A stretch of 64,000 bases of DNA from Cupriavidus necator. Lineage in GTDB: Bacteria; Pseudomonadota; Gammaproteobacteria; Burkholderiales; Burkholderiaceae. The first letter of the stretch is position 1. Each line of letters begins with the position of its first letter. Both the position numbers and the translations under genes were made by a program. The notes under the pieces are model-generated. The model saw only the letters and a list, made by a program, of their open reading frames with translations, did no database searches and had not been told where the DNA came from. Location: NCBI GenBank assembly GCA_022041995.1, contig CP074381.1, positions 3,720,001 through 3,784,000 of the forward strand. The letters are read 5' to 3'. This document shows positions 46,950-55,446 of the stretch, piece by piece.

Positions 46950-47960
46950 TCAGCCGTCGGTGGCGGCCCTCTGTTCCCGGTGTTCCTTGTGGCGCTGGCG
47001 GAATTCTGTCGGTGAGACCAACAGCCGCTTGCGGAAGATCTTGGCCAGGCGGTCACCGTTGCCCATGCCGCAGCGGCGCGCCACCTTGTCGACCGGCAGC
47101 TCGGTCTCAGCCAGGAAGCCGCAGGCCGTCTCCAGGCGCGCGTGCAGCAGGAAGTCGGAAGGGGTGACACCCATCTCAAGCTTGAAGCGACGCAGGAAGT
47201 TGCGCTCGCTCATGGTCGCAACCTCGGCGGCGTCGGCGATCGAGATATCGTGCTCGCAGTTCTGCTGCAGCCAGCGCGCGGCGGCTCGGATCTTGTCGGC
47301 GGCGCTGGTCAGTCCGGCGTCGCCCAGCCGCGGCAGCAGCTGGTCGCTCCAGGCGGGCAGCACGCGCTCCACCACCGCGCGCGCCACGTCCACGCCCAGG
47401 TCGCGGCGGATCACCTTCAGCGCCCCCTTCATTGACTCGAAGCGCGGCTCGGCGTCATCGCCCGCTGGCATCACCGACAGGTGCGGGCGGCGTGACGCCT
47501 CGTCGGGCTTCATCACGCCCGCGGCCACCAGCACCGCACGCCCCTCCGCGATCGGCCACACGCTGTCGGTGGTGGAGCAGGCGGCGCGCAGCCAGCACCG
47601 CAGGCGCGTGTCGCTGGCTGCGGCACGGGCGCCGTCGCCGCCGGCGATAAACAGCATGTCGAGGCCGGCGGGAAGGCGCGGATCGAGGCTGTCGGTCCAT
47701 ACCCGCACCGCGGCCGAACCCGTCACGCCGCCGCCTTCGACCGACAGGAAGCGCACGTCATAGGTGATACGCCCGCCACTGCTGGGCGCCGTAAGCTCGT
47801 TGGCGGTCTGGAACAGTTCGGCGACCAGGCCGGCGCCGAGCAGGGAAAATCCGTCGTACAGCAAGATTCCGATGCGCCGCGAGGTGCAGCGTAAAGCGTT
47901 TATGGACAGTGCACTGGAAAAAACACTGACAGCGGGCGGCTCGATCTGTGCGTACGGCAT
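46950..47960 (-). CDS. GlxA-type transcriptional regulator (DJ-1/PfpI domain plus AraC HTH)
   Basis: Regulator of 336 residues from ATG 47960; an in-frame ATG at 48029 would add 23 residues. The N-terminal DJ-1/PfpI-like domain starts RRIGILLYDGFSLLGAGLVA. The C-terminal AraC-type double HTH has SIADAAEVATMSERNFLRRF and PVDKVARRCGMGNGDRLAKI with FRKRLLVSPTEFR. It is oriented with the polysaccharide genes and sits directly upstream of manC, so it may control the cluster. Its effector is unknown; the nucleophile Cys of active DJ-1 members is not evident (AAGVMKPD in its place). Confidence 0.85.
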   Translation of the reverse strand: MPYAQIEPPAVSVFSSALSINALRCTSRRIGILLYDGFSLLGAGLVAELFQTANELTAPSSGGRITYDVRFLSVEGGGVTGSAAVRVWTDSLDPRLPAGLDMLFIAGGDGARAAASDTRLRCWLRAACSTTDSVWPIAEGRAVLVAAGVMKPDEASRRPHLSVMPAGDDAEPRFESMKGALKVIRRDLGVDVARAVVERVLPAWSDQLLPRLGDAGLTSAADKIRAAARWLQQNCEHDISIADAAEVATMSERNFLRRFKLEMGVTPSDFLLHARLETACGFLAETELPVDKVARRCGMGNGDRLAKIFRKRLLVSPTEFRQRHKEHREQRAATDG

Positions 47961-48449
47961 GATTTTCCCCAACTTCTCATGGTTTGCTTCTGGCGCGGAA
48001 CTTCTTATATCGCATTGCAATATATACATTGCCGTTTCGGTTATTCCCGGATTAGCGATGCCTTGGCAGGAGGCATCAACCGCCTTCTCAAATATTCAGC
48101 AAGACACTGTTATTAAACATTTTTTGCGATTCAACACGGGACTCCGTTATTCACAAAAATCAATCTGTCGCACCTTGATAACCAATATAGCCATTACGCT
48201 GCATCGCAACATAAACGCACCAATTCGAACGTGATATAAATCACACTACTACGTGATCTGGTGCATTCTTAATTCACCAAGTGAGGGAAAACGCGCTTGG
48301 AATTTGACGCAAATGCAACAGCTTTGGCGACGCGCCCCAAATTGAGGAGGTGGAGTGATTTTGGTGCGCCGTGCTTGTCGGCGGGAATGCGCCACTTGGT
48401 GCCGGCTCGTCGTTGGCGGGCTGACTGCGCCAATGTCCGGGCATGCCTC
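47961..48449. other. Long AT-rich intergenic region upstream of the GlxA-type regulator
   Basis: About 490 bp without a convincing gene. From ~47990 to ~48300 it is far richer in A+T than the rest of the window. It is the promoter region of the GlxA-type regulator and lies past the end of the wzx/glycosyltransferase pair. It contains a Crp-like palindrome at 48230-48245. Possible H-NS-type silencer target (inference). Confidence 0.5.
48230..48245. promoter_or_regulatory. Crp-like palindromic site
   Basis: CGTGATATAAATCACA fits TGTGA-N6-TCACA in nine of ten defined positions with the correct 6-bp spacer. It lies 270 bp ahead of the GlxA-type regulator start. A Crp/Fnr-family protein is encoded in the same locus at 28976-29773. 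Confidence 0.5.
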
Positions 48450-49511
48450 TCAAGCCACCCCGAGCACCTCCTTCGCAATCACCTCATAGCGCAGGGCCGT
48501 ATCGCGCAAGGTCAGGCCCTCCAATGGCCGCCGCGCTCGTGGTTGCCCCAGCGCGCGTGCCAACGCCTGCGCATAGGCATCGATATCTGCGCAATCGACC
48601 AGTTGCACGGAACCATGGCCGCGGGCGAAGGCAAACGCCGGGATGTCGCTGGCCACCACCGGGATGCCGCTGGCCAGCGCTTCCAGAAAGGCAATGCTGT
48701 GTGCCTCCGAGGCGGACGGCATCGCAAACACCGAAGCCAGGGCGAGCAGCGCCGGCACGTTGTCGCAGGGGCCATTGATGCTGACCATGCCGCCGAGCCC
48801 GAGTTCGGCCGCCAGCGCCCGCACCCTGGCGTAGTACACGGGATCCTCGATCACGCCGTACAAAGCCATCCGGGCCTGCGGCGCCTGCTGCAGCAGGGCG
48901 TGGAACGCGCGTACGGTGCGCAGCTGGTTCTTGACCGCGTCATAGCGCCCGATCTGCAGCAGCAACGGCGCGGCGCCGGACGGGGCGGCTGGCTGCATCG
49001 CAAAGCGACTGGTGTCGACGCCGTTTGGAATCACGGTCAGGCGCGGATGCGGCCCCACCGCAGCCTGGTAATCGCGCACATTGCTCTGCGCCACGCCCAC
49101 CACCGCGCGGGCGCGCCGCGACAGCAGCCGTTCGGCCCAGCGGAATAGGTCGCGCTCGAAGTCATTGACCGCGGAATGCATGACATACACCACCGGCACG
49201 CGCGAGGGCAGCGCGCGGGCATAGAAGGCGGGAATGGTCGCGTGCGCGAAAACGACGTCGGGCCGCCAGCGACGCATCACGCCATGCAGGTACCAGAGCC
49301 GCGCCAGCGGGCGCTGGGCGTGCTTCGGGAAGCTGCATGCCACGCCGGCCGCGGCAAGCTGGGCCCGCAGCGGCGTGAAGTCGGCGTGCGCGGGCATCAG
49401 CGCTGCCACCGCCACCGACTCGCCGCAGCCCTGCTGGTACAGCGCGAGGTCGCGCACCAGAATTTCCGCGCCCGACATGCGCGGCGTCAGTACCAGATGG
49501 AGTATGCGCAT
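48450..49511 (-). CDS. GT4-type glycosyltransferase
   Basis: Glycosyltransferase of 353 residues. MRILHLVLTPRMSGAEILV is a typical GT4 N-terminus with the acceptor-side Gly/Ser loop; the donor half has LLQIGRYDAVKNQLRTVRAF, VIPNGVDTSRF and MPSASEAHSIAFLEALASG. It is 13 bp after wzx and forms a two-gene operon with it. Sugar specificity unknown. Confidence 0.82.
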   Translation of the reverse strand: MRILHLVLTPRMSGAEILVRDLALYQQGCGESVAVAALMPAHADFTPLRAQLAAAGVACSFPKHAQRPLARLWYLHGVMRRWRPDVVFAHATIPAFYARALPSRVPVVYVMHSAVNDFERDLFRWAERLLSRRARAVVGVAQSNVRDYQAAVGPHPRLTVIPNGVDTSRFAMQPAAPSGAAPLLLQIGRYDAVKNQLRTVRAFHALLQQAPQARMALYGVIEDPVYYARVRALAAELGLGGMVSINGPCDNVPALLALASVFAMPSASEAHSIAFLEALASGIPVVASDIPAFAFARGHGSVQLVDCADIDAYAQALARALGQPRARRPLEGLTLRDTALRYEVIAKEVLGVA

Positions 49512-49524
49512 GACTTTCTCCTGA

Positions 49525-50775
49525 TTACTTGCCCCTGAAGACCCTGGCCAGCATCCATGCCATCGCGCTGGCGAGCCCGACGGTCATGGACCAGGCAATG
49601 CCGATGGCGCCCCACCAGTGCGTGGCTGGCGCCACACACGCCAGCAACACGCCGGCCTGCACCAGCGAGGCATGGGTAGTCACGCGGGGCTCGCCGATGG
49701 CGCGCAGATAGGCCACCAGCAAGGCGATCAGTGCGCCGATCGCCATGTTGAGCGTGAAAACACGGAACAGCGGCACGGCCTCGATCCACGTCGATCCGAG
49801 CAGCAGCAGGAACAGCGGCTCGGCCGCCAGGTTGAGGGCCACCACCGCCAATACCAGTGCCAGCGCGGCCAGCCCCAGCAAGCGGCGCAGCAGGCGTGGC
49901 GCGGAGCCGTCCTGCTGCCGGTGGCGGGCGGCAAAGGTGGGGAACAGGTACTGCGACATCGCGATGCCGGCGTCGGCCAGCAGCATCTGCGCAAGCTTGG
50001 AAGACATCTGGTAGGCGCCCAGTTGCGCCGGGCCCAGCAGCTTGCCGACCATGACCTTGTCGAACTGGTTGAGCAGCAGGTTGATCACGCTGGCCGCCCA
50101 GATCCAGCGGCTGAAGCCGAGGTAGTGCCCGATGCCGGCCCAGCGCAGGCGCAGCGGCGGGCGTGGACGGATGGTGGCCCAGGTCAGCGCGGTCTTCAGC
50201 GCTTCGGCGCCAAGCAGGCCGATCACGACGCTGTAGGCGCCCGCGCCGGCCAGCGCGCACACCACGCTGAGCGTGCAGTCGGCAAGGGCCGCGGCAATCT
50301 CCAGCGCGGCTACCCGGCTGAAGTCGCGCTCGCGCGTGACGACATAGTAGGCGGGGGAGGCCACCCCGCGCAGCAGCGGCAGCGCGGCGGCAAGCTGCAG
50401 CAGCGGCAGCGCCCCGGGCAGGTGGAACTGCGCTTCGAGCAGTGGCGCCAGCGCCAGCAGCAGCAATGCCACCAGCGCGCCGCGGCAGGCCAGTGCCGAC
50501 CAGATCGCGCCGAGCTCGGCCAGTGCCGGCGCGCGCTGGCCCTGGATCACGGCCTGCGGCAGGCCGGTGTCGCTGAGCGCCTCGGCGATCGCCACCGCCA
50601 GCAGCGCGACACCGGCCACGCCGAGCGCCTCGGGCCCGAGCAGTCGCCCGACCACCAGGAACTTGACCGCCACCATGCCGCGCACCGCCGCCTGCTGCGC
50701 CAGCACCCACATGGCCGAACTTGCGGGCGGCCGCCGGCGCGACTGCCCCGCCAGGAATTTCAGCGTCTTGATCAT
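49525..50775 (-). CDS. wzx: Wzx-type lipid-linked oligosaccharide flippase
   Basis: Multi-pass membrane protein of 416 residues, about twelve hydrophobic segments, of the MOP/polysaccharide-transport family (WzxC/colanic-acid type). LVVGRLLGPEALGVAGVA, NQFDKVMVGKLLGPAQLGAY and QMSSKLAQM are family hallmarks. I start at ATG 50775 (AAGGA ten bases ahead); a GTG at 50817 would add 14 residues. It is divergent from the plus-strand decoration genes, with which it shares an upstream region. Confidence 0.85.
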   Translation of the reverse strand: MIKTLKFLAGQSRRRPPASSAMWVLAQQAAVRGMVAVKFLVVGRLLGPEALGVAGVALLAVAIAEALSDTGLPQAVIQGQRAPALAELGAIWSALACRGALVALLLLALAPLLEAQFHLPGALPLLQLAAALPLLRGVASPAYYVVTRERDFSRVAALEIAAALADCTLSVVCALAGAGAYSVVIGLLGAEALKTALTWATIRPRPPLRLRWAGIGHYLGFSRWIWAASVINLLLNQFDKVMVGKLLGPAQLGAYQMSSKLAQMLLADAGIAMSQYLFPTFAARHRQQDGSAPRLLRRLLGLAALALVLAVVALNLAAEPLFLLLLGSTWIEAVPLFRVFTLNMAIGALIALLVAYLRAIGEPRVTTHASLVQAGVLLACVAPATHWWGAIGIAWSMTVGLASAMAWMLARVFRGK

Positions 50776-51038
50776 GGGATTCCCGTCCTTGCTGCCGTGC
50801 GGCTCCTGCGGCCTCACCAGCCCGTCCGGTGGCGGCAGGCGGCAACGGCACGCAACGGACTTAACTAGAACGCGGCGCGGCCGCGCCGTCCCGCCATCGC
50901 ATAGCTGATTTCAGCCAATGCGGCGCGGCGCCACACCAATCGCCTTTATCCGCCAGCCGGCGGCTGGAAATTGGCGTCTGCCGACGTACGCGCGCTGCTA
51001 GTGTTGCGATAACACCGGCCGGCAACCAGGGAATGACG
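50776..51038. promoter_or_regulatory. Divergent promoter region between wzx and plus-strand genes
   Basis: 263 bp drive wzx to the left and the glycosyltransferase/acyltransferase genes to the right. A small palindrome GCTGATTTCAGC (50904-50915) could be a regulator site. No clear -10/-35 pair is visible. Confidence 0.4.
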
Positions 51039-52226
51039 ATGTCCGACTCCTGCCTCTTCATCATCGAACCCGATTTCACCGGCCACCGCTGGCGCTACGT
51101 GGAATGGGCGCTGCAGGCCTTTGCCGAGGCCGGCCGGCGCTGCGTGGTGGTGACCGACCAGGCCAACCTTGGCCATCCGCTCGCGCAGGCGCTGCAGGCC
51201 GGCCGCTCGCCTGGCTGCACGCTGATGGCCATGCCGCTGCCGGCCGACGCGGGCCGCGGCACCGGCCGCATCGCCTATGTGCGCTACTGGCGCATCTTCC
51301 GCCACCTGTTCTGCCAGGCTGCCACCGCGCAGCGCTGCGAGCAGGTACTGGTGCCCTACGCCGACTACTTCCTGTGGGCGTTGCCGCTGCTGGGCTCGCC
51401 ATTCGGCGCGACGCCGTGGGTGGGCATCACGATGCGGGCCGGCTTCCACCACCACCGCGTGGGCGTGCGGGCGCCGCGCCAGCCGCTGATCAATGCGGTC
51501 AAGGCGCTGCTGTTCCGGCGCGCGCTGTCGGCGACGGGGCTCAAGACGATGCTGTCCATCGACCCTACGCTGCCCGGGTGGTATGGCAACCGGGCCGGTG
51601 CCGCATTGGCGTACCTGGCCGACCCGAGCCCGGACATGGCGCCTGCCACCCAGGCGGCGGCGCGCGCGCGGTTGGCACTGGGCGACGGCCCGGTGCTGCT
51701 GGTCTACGGCGCCATCACGGCGCGCAAGGGCATCCGCGAACTGGTGGCCGCGCTGGCCGCCCGCCCCGGCGCACCGCGGCTGGTGGTGGCCGGCGTGCAG
51801 GACGAAGAGACCCGCGCGTGGCTTGGCGAAGCCGCCGCCAGCCTGTCGCCGGCGCCGCTGCTGCTGGACCGGTTCATTCCCGAGGCGCAGGAGGCCGACC
51901 TGTTCTCCGCCTGCGACGCGGTGTGGCTCGGCTACAAGAGCCACTACGGCATGAGCGGGGTGCTGGTGCAGGCCTTCCGCTTCGGCAAGCCGGTGCTGGC
52001 GACCGCCGACGGCCTGATCGGCTGGTTCTGCCGCGGCCGCGACCTCGGCCCGGTGATGGACGACCTTTCGGCAGCCGCTATCGGCCGCGCGCTGGACCAA
52101 CTGACGCAGCCGCCGGCGCCGCCCGCCACCACGGCAGCCGCCGCGGGCGCCGGCTCGCGCGCGCAGCTGCTGGCGCGCCACACGGTCACCGAATTCAAGA
52201 TGACGCTGCGCCGGGCCGCGGCATGA
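51039..52226 (+). CDS. Glycosyltransferase, GT-B type
   Basis: A protein of 395 residues. ATG 51039 is chosen because CAGGGA lies at a good distance; ATG 51033 is too close. FIIEPDFTGHRWRYVEWALQ opens the acceptor domain. The donor domain has LLVYGAITARKGIRELV and FIPEAQEADLFSACDAVWLG, then LVQAFRFGKPVLATADGLIG. This pattern is like GT4 but with a weaker E-x7-E. First gene of a plus-strand set of four surface-decoration genes. Confidence 0.7.
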   Translation: MSDSCLFIIEPDFTGHRWRYVEWALQAFAEAGRRCVVVTDQANLGHPLAQALQAGRSPGCTLMAMPLPADAGRGTGRIAYVRYWRIFRHLFCQAATAQRCEQVLVPYADYFLWALPLLGSPFGATPWVGITMRAGFHHHRVGVRAPRQPLINAVKALLFRRALSATGLKTMLSIDPTLPGWYGNRAGAALAYLADPSPDMAPATQAAARARLALGDGPVLLVYGAITARKGIRELVAALAARPGAPRLVVAGVQDEETRAWLGEAAASLSPAPLLLDRFIPEAQEADLFSACDAVWLGYKSHYGMSGVLVQAFRFGKPVLATADGLIGWFCRGRDLGPVMDDLSAAAIGRALDQLTQPPAPPATTAAAAGAGSRAQLLARHTVTEFKMTLRRAAA

Positions 52227-52263
52227 CCTGCCGCGCCGGCCGCACCGAGCGGAGAAGCTACCA

Positions 52264-53412
52264 ATGCCACTTTCACACCAAGCCGGGGCGCCGGCGCCTG
52301 CCCGGCTGCGCGAGCTCGACTTCATCCGCGGACTGGCCATCATCGCCGTGATGGGCATCCACTTCCATACCGTCAACACCGGCAGCACCCTGGTCTGGCT
52401 GCTCGAATATCCGCTGAAGAACTTCGGCCGCGAAGGCGTGACGCTGTTCTTCACGCTGAGTGGCTTCCTTGTCGGGGGCCTGCTGATGCGTGAGCTGGCC
52501 GAGCGCGGCACGATCGATGCGCGCCGCTTCATCATCCGCCGCATGTTCAAGATCTGGCCCGCTTACTACGCGCTGATCCTGTTCCATGCCGTTGTCGGGC
52601 GCCACCCGCGCGATTCCTTCCTGGTGCAGAACCTGACCCACCTGCAGAACTACCTGGGCTCATCGATCGCCCAGACCTGGAGCCTGGCGGTGGAAGAGCA
52701 TTTCTACCTGCTGCTGCCGCCGGCGCTGCTGCTGGCCGCGCGCCTGCGCCTGGGACCGCGCGTGCTGCTGTGCCTGCTGTGCGCCACCTGCCTGGCGGTG
52801 CTGGTAGCGCGCGGTGCGGCAGTGGCGTCCGGCGAGATCCAGGCTGCCTACGTCTACACCCACTACCGCGTCGACAGCCTGCTGTTCGGCGTGATGCTGG
52901 CGATCCTGTACTGGATGCTGCCGGGACACTACCGCAAGCTGGCGACGCGACGCGCGTGGCTGATGCTCGCGGTAGCCACGCTGCTGGTGTGGCTGGTGTT
53001 CCTGCAGGACGAGATCACGGTCGAGGAGAGCATCGGCTTCACCATCCAGTCAATCGGCTTCAGCGCGCTGATCATGCTGGTGCTCGAGCATTCAGGCCGG
53101 CTGCGCGACACACTGCCCTACCGCTGGGTGGCATGGGTGGGGCTCTACTCCTACGGCATCTACCTGTGGCACACGGTGGCCCGCGAGCCAGGCAAGATCT
53201 TCATCAGCGCCGCGCTCGCCCACGGCGTGCCGCCGATGGCCACATGGGCGCTGGCGGTGGTGCTGCAGTTCGCCATCGCCATCTGCGCCGGCTACGTGAC
53301 CACGCGCGTGATTGAGTTCCCGTTCCTGCGGCTGCGCGACGCGATCTTCCCTGACCGCCGCGCCAGCACCGCGCCAGCGCCGGCGCAGGGCCTGCACGGC
53401 CCGCTGCACTAG
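52264..53412 (+). CDS. Membrane acyltransferase, acyltransferase-3 family (paralogue A)
   Basis: O-acyltransferase of 382 residues with about ten membrane helices. LDFIRGLAIIAVMGIHFH gives the R-x10-H motif; VTLFFTLSGFLVGGLLM and QTWSLAVEEHFYLLLP are family signatures. It is closely similar throughout to the gene at 54261-55433, sharing NYLGSSIAQTWSLAVEEHFY exactly. The two flank a WcaF-like acetyltransferase gene. Likely acylates the exopolysaccharide. Confidence 0.88.
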   Translation: MPLSHQAGAPAPARLRELDFIRGLAIIAVMGIHFHTVNTGSTLVWLLEYPLKNFGREGVTLFFTLSGFLVGGLLMRELAERGTIDARRFIIRRMFKIWPAYYALILFHAVVGRHPRDSFLVQNLTHLQNYLGSSIAQTWSLAVEEHFYLLLPPALLLAARLRLGPRVLLCLLCATCLAVLVARGAAVASGEIQAAYVYTHYRVDSLLFGVMLAILYWMLPGHYRKLATRRAWLMLAVATLLVWLVFLQDEITVEESIGFTIQSIGFSALIMLVLEHSGRLRDTLPYRWVAWVGLYSYGIYLWHTVAREPGKIFISAALAHGVPPMATWALAVVLQFAIAICAGYVTTRVIEFPFLRLRDAIFPDRRASTAPAPAQGLHGPLH

Positions 53413-53611
53413 CGGCCCCCATCGCCACGCCACAACACGCTAGTGCGTGGCCGCCAAAACCTATTCCGCGCGGGCCAAATGCGCGCGAATCCGCGTTGCG
53501 AGGCGGCTGGCGTTCAATAATTTTTTCAACGGGAACACAACTGGCACTCGGCACCGGGACAGCCGCACGCCGGACACCTCGATCCGGCGGCAAATGAAGG
53601 GGAGGTCGATC

Positions 53612-54250
53612 ATGGAAGGCGAAGCACTGGCCCACCAACTCGAAGGCGCCGGCTTCACGCGCCCCGCTGGCCGCGTGATCGCGCTGGACTGCGCCGGCAA
53701 GGGCAACTACGTGCGCCGGCGCGGCCTGCTGGTCGAGGCGCTCTGGTTCCTGCTCGAGGCCACCATCGTCAACAACAAGCTGGTGCCATTTTCCACGCTG
53801 CGCGTGTCGCTGCTACGCCTGTTCGGCGCACGCATCGGCCGCGGCTGCCGGCTGATGCATCCGATCCGCGTCAAATACCCGTGGAACCTGGAAGTGGGCG
53901 ATGCCTGCTGGTTCGGCATCGACGTCTGGCTGTACAACCAGGCGCCGATCCGCATCGGCTCGCACGTCTGCATTTCGCAGGGCAGCTTCCTCACCACCGG
54001 CTCGCATGCGGTCGATACCAACATGGATCTGACGGTCGCGCCGATCGTGATCGAGGACGGCGCGTGGGTCACCTCGCGCTGCATCGTGCAGAAGGGCGTC
54101 ACCATCGGGCGCTCCGCGGTGGTCACGCCGATGTCGGTGGTGCACCGCTCGCTGGCGCCCGAAGGCATCTACGGCGGCAATCCCTGCCGCTTCATCCGCA
54201 AGCGGTTCGACGGCACCGGCCCCGACCATAGCGCACCCAAGGTGCCCTGA
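53612..54250 (+). CDS. WcaF-like hexapeptide-repeat acetyltransferase
   Basis: Cytoplasmic left-handed beta-helix acetyltransferase of 212 residues from ATG 53612, preceded by GGGGAGGT; an open frame further upstream has no ribosome site. Hexapeptide repeats appear in ARIGRGCRLMHPIRVKYPWN and IVIEDGAWVTSRCIVQKGVT, then IGRSAVVTPMSVVHRSL and GIYGGNPCRFIRKR. This arrangement (YPWNLEVGDACWFGIDVWLY) is typical of colanic-acid WcaF proteins. It should acetylate a sugar of the repeat unit using acetyl-CoA. Confidence 0.85.
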   Translation: MEGEALAHQLEGAGFTRPAGRVIALDCAGKGNYVRRRGLLVEALWFLLEATIVNNKLVPFSTLRVSLLRLFGARIGRGCRLMHPIRVKYPWNLEVGDACWFGIDVWLYNQAPIRIGSHVCISQGSFLTTGSHAVDTNMDLTVAPIVIEDGAWVTSRCIVQKGVTIGRSAVVTPMSVVHRSLAPEGIYGGNPCRFIRKRFDGTGPDHSAPKVP

Positions 54251-54260
54251 GGAGACTGTC

Positions 54261-55433
54261 ATGCAAGACCTGGCACACACGATCAGCGCCGAACGCGGGC
54301 GCTCGATCGAACTGGATTTCGTGCGCGGACTGGCGATCATCATGGTGATGGGGATGCATTTCCACACCGTCACCGCCGGCTACCCGCTGCTCGCCGCGAT
54401 CGAGTACCCGTTCAAGCAATACGGCCGCGAAGGCGTGAACCTGTTTTTCACGCTGAGCGGCTTCCTGGTCGGCGGCCTGCTGCTGCGTCAGTACGCGCAA
54501 ACCGGCCATATCGACGCCGCACGCTTCATCATCCGGCGCATCTTCAAGATCTGGCCGGCCTACTACGCCCTGATCCTGTTCCACGTGCTGGTGGGGCGTC
54601 ACCCCACCAGCACCTTCCTGTACCAGAACCTGAGCCACCTGCAGAACTACCTGGGTTCATCGATCGCGCAAACCTGGAGCCTGGCGGTGGAGGAACACTT
54701 CTACCTGCTGCTGCCCGCGCTGCTGTTGGTGATGAGCCGCTGGCGCACCAGCGCACGCACGATCCTGTGGACGCTGGGCGCGCTGTGCGCGGCGGTGCTG
54801 GCGGCACGTTGTGCGGCGGTGGCGGCGGGCGACCTGCTCGCGGCGTCGGCCTACACGCAATACCGTATCGACAGCCTGCTGATCGGCGTGATGCTGGCGA
54901 CGGTCTACTGGATGCAGCCAGAGCTGTACCGGCGCCTGGCCCGCAACAAGGTGCTGCTGGGCGCGCTGTTGCTGGGCCTGGTGGTATGGCTGGGGTGGCT
55001 GCAGAAAGCGCTCGCGCTCGAAGAGAGTGTGGGCTACACGATCCAGGCGATTGGCTTCGTCGCGCTGATCATGCTGGTGCTGGAATACTCGGCCGCACTG
55101 CGCAATGCCCGGCTCTATCGCGCCGTGGCGTGGACCGGCGTCTACTCGTACGGCATCTACCTGTGGCACTCACTGGCGCTGGCGCCGGGCGACCTCTTCA
55201 TCCGCAAGGCGATGGCCCTCGGGCTGCCGGTGCCGCTGGTGTGGGCCGCGGGGCTGGCGCTGCAGTTCGGCCTGGCAATCGCGGTCGGCTTCCTGACCAC
55301 GCGTGCGCTCGAGTTCCCCTTCCTGCGGCTGCGCGACGCGCTGTTTCCGCCGCGCCAGCCCTGCGCCGATGCCGCCGCGGGTGGCACCGGCGACGGCGCG
55401 GCCGCACTGCCCAGCAAGCGGCCCGCGGCTTGA
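54261..55433 (+). CDS. Membrane acyltransferase, acyltransferase-3 family (paralogue B)
   Basis: O-acyltransferase of 390 residues, a recent-looking paralogue of 52264-53412. LDFVRGLAIIMVMGMHFH, VNLFFTLSGFLVGGLLL and QTWSLAVEEHFYLLLP repeat the same motifs. It starts 10 bp after the WcaF-like gene with GAGGAG near the start. The C-terminal ~25 residues are Ala-rich and differ from paralogue A. Having two suggests two acylation positions or donors. Confidence 0.88.
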   Translation: MQDLAHTISAERGRSIELDFVRGLAIIMVMGMHFHTVTAGYPLLAAIEYPFKQYGREGVNLFFTLSGFLVGGLLLRQYAQTGHIDAARFIIRRIFKIWPAYYALILFHVLVGRHPTSTFLYQNLSHLQNYLGSSIAQTWSLAVEEHFYLLLPALLLVMSRWRTSARTILWTLGALCAAVLAARCAAVAAGDLLAASAYTQYRIDSLLIGVMLATVYWMQPELYRRLARNKVLLGALLLGLVVWLGWLQKALALEESVGYTIQAIGFVALIMLVLEYSAALRNARLYRAVAWTGVYSYGIYLWHSLALAPGDLFIRKAMALGLPVPLVWAAGLALQFGLAIAVGFLTTRALEFPFLRLRDALFPPRQPCADAAAGGTGDGAAALPSKRPAA

Positions 55434-55446
55434 GCGTCTGATGCCG

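Noticed and set aside
47764-48234. Plus-strand open frame of 156 codons
   Set aside because: Half of it is antisense to the GlxA-type regulator and the rest runs through AT-rich intergenic sequence; no ribosome site or protein-like content.
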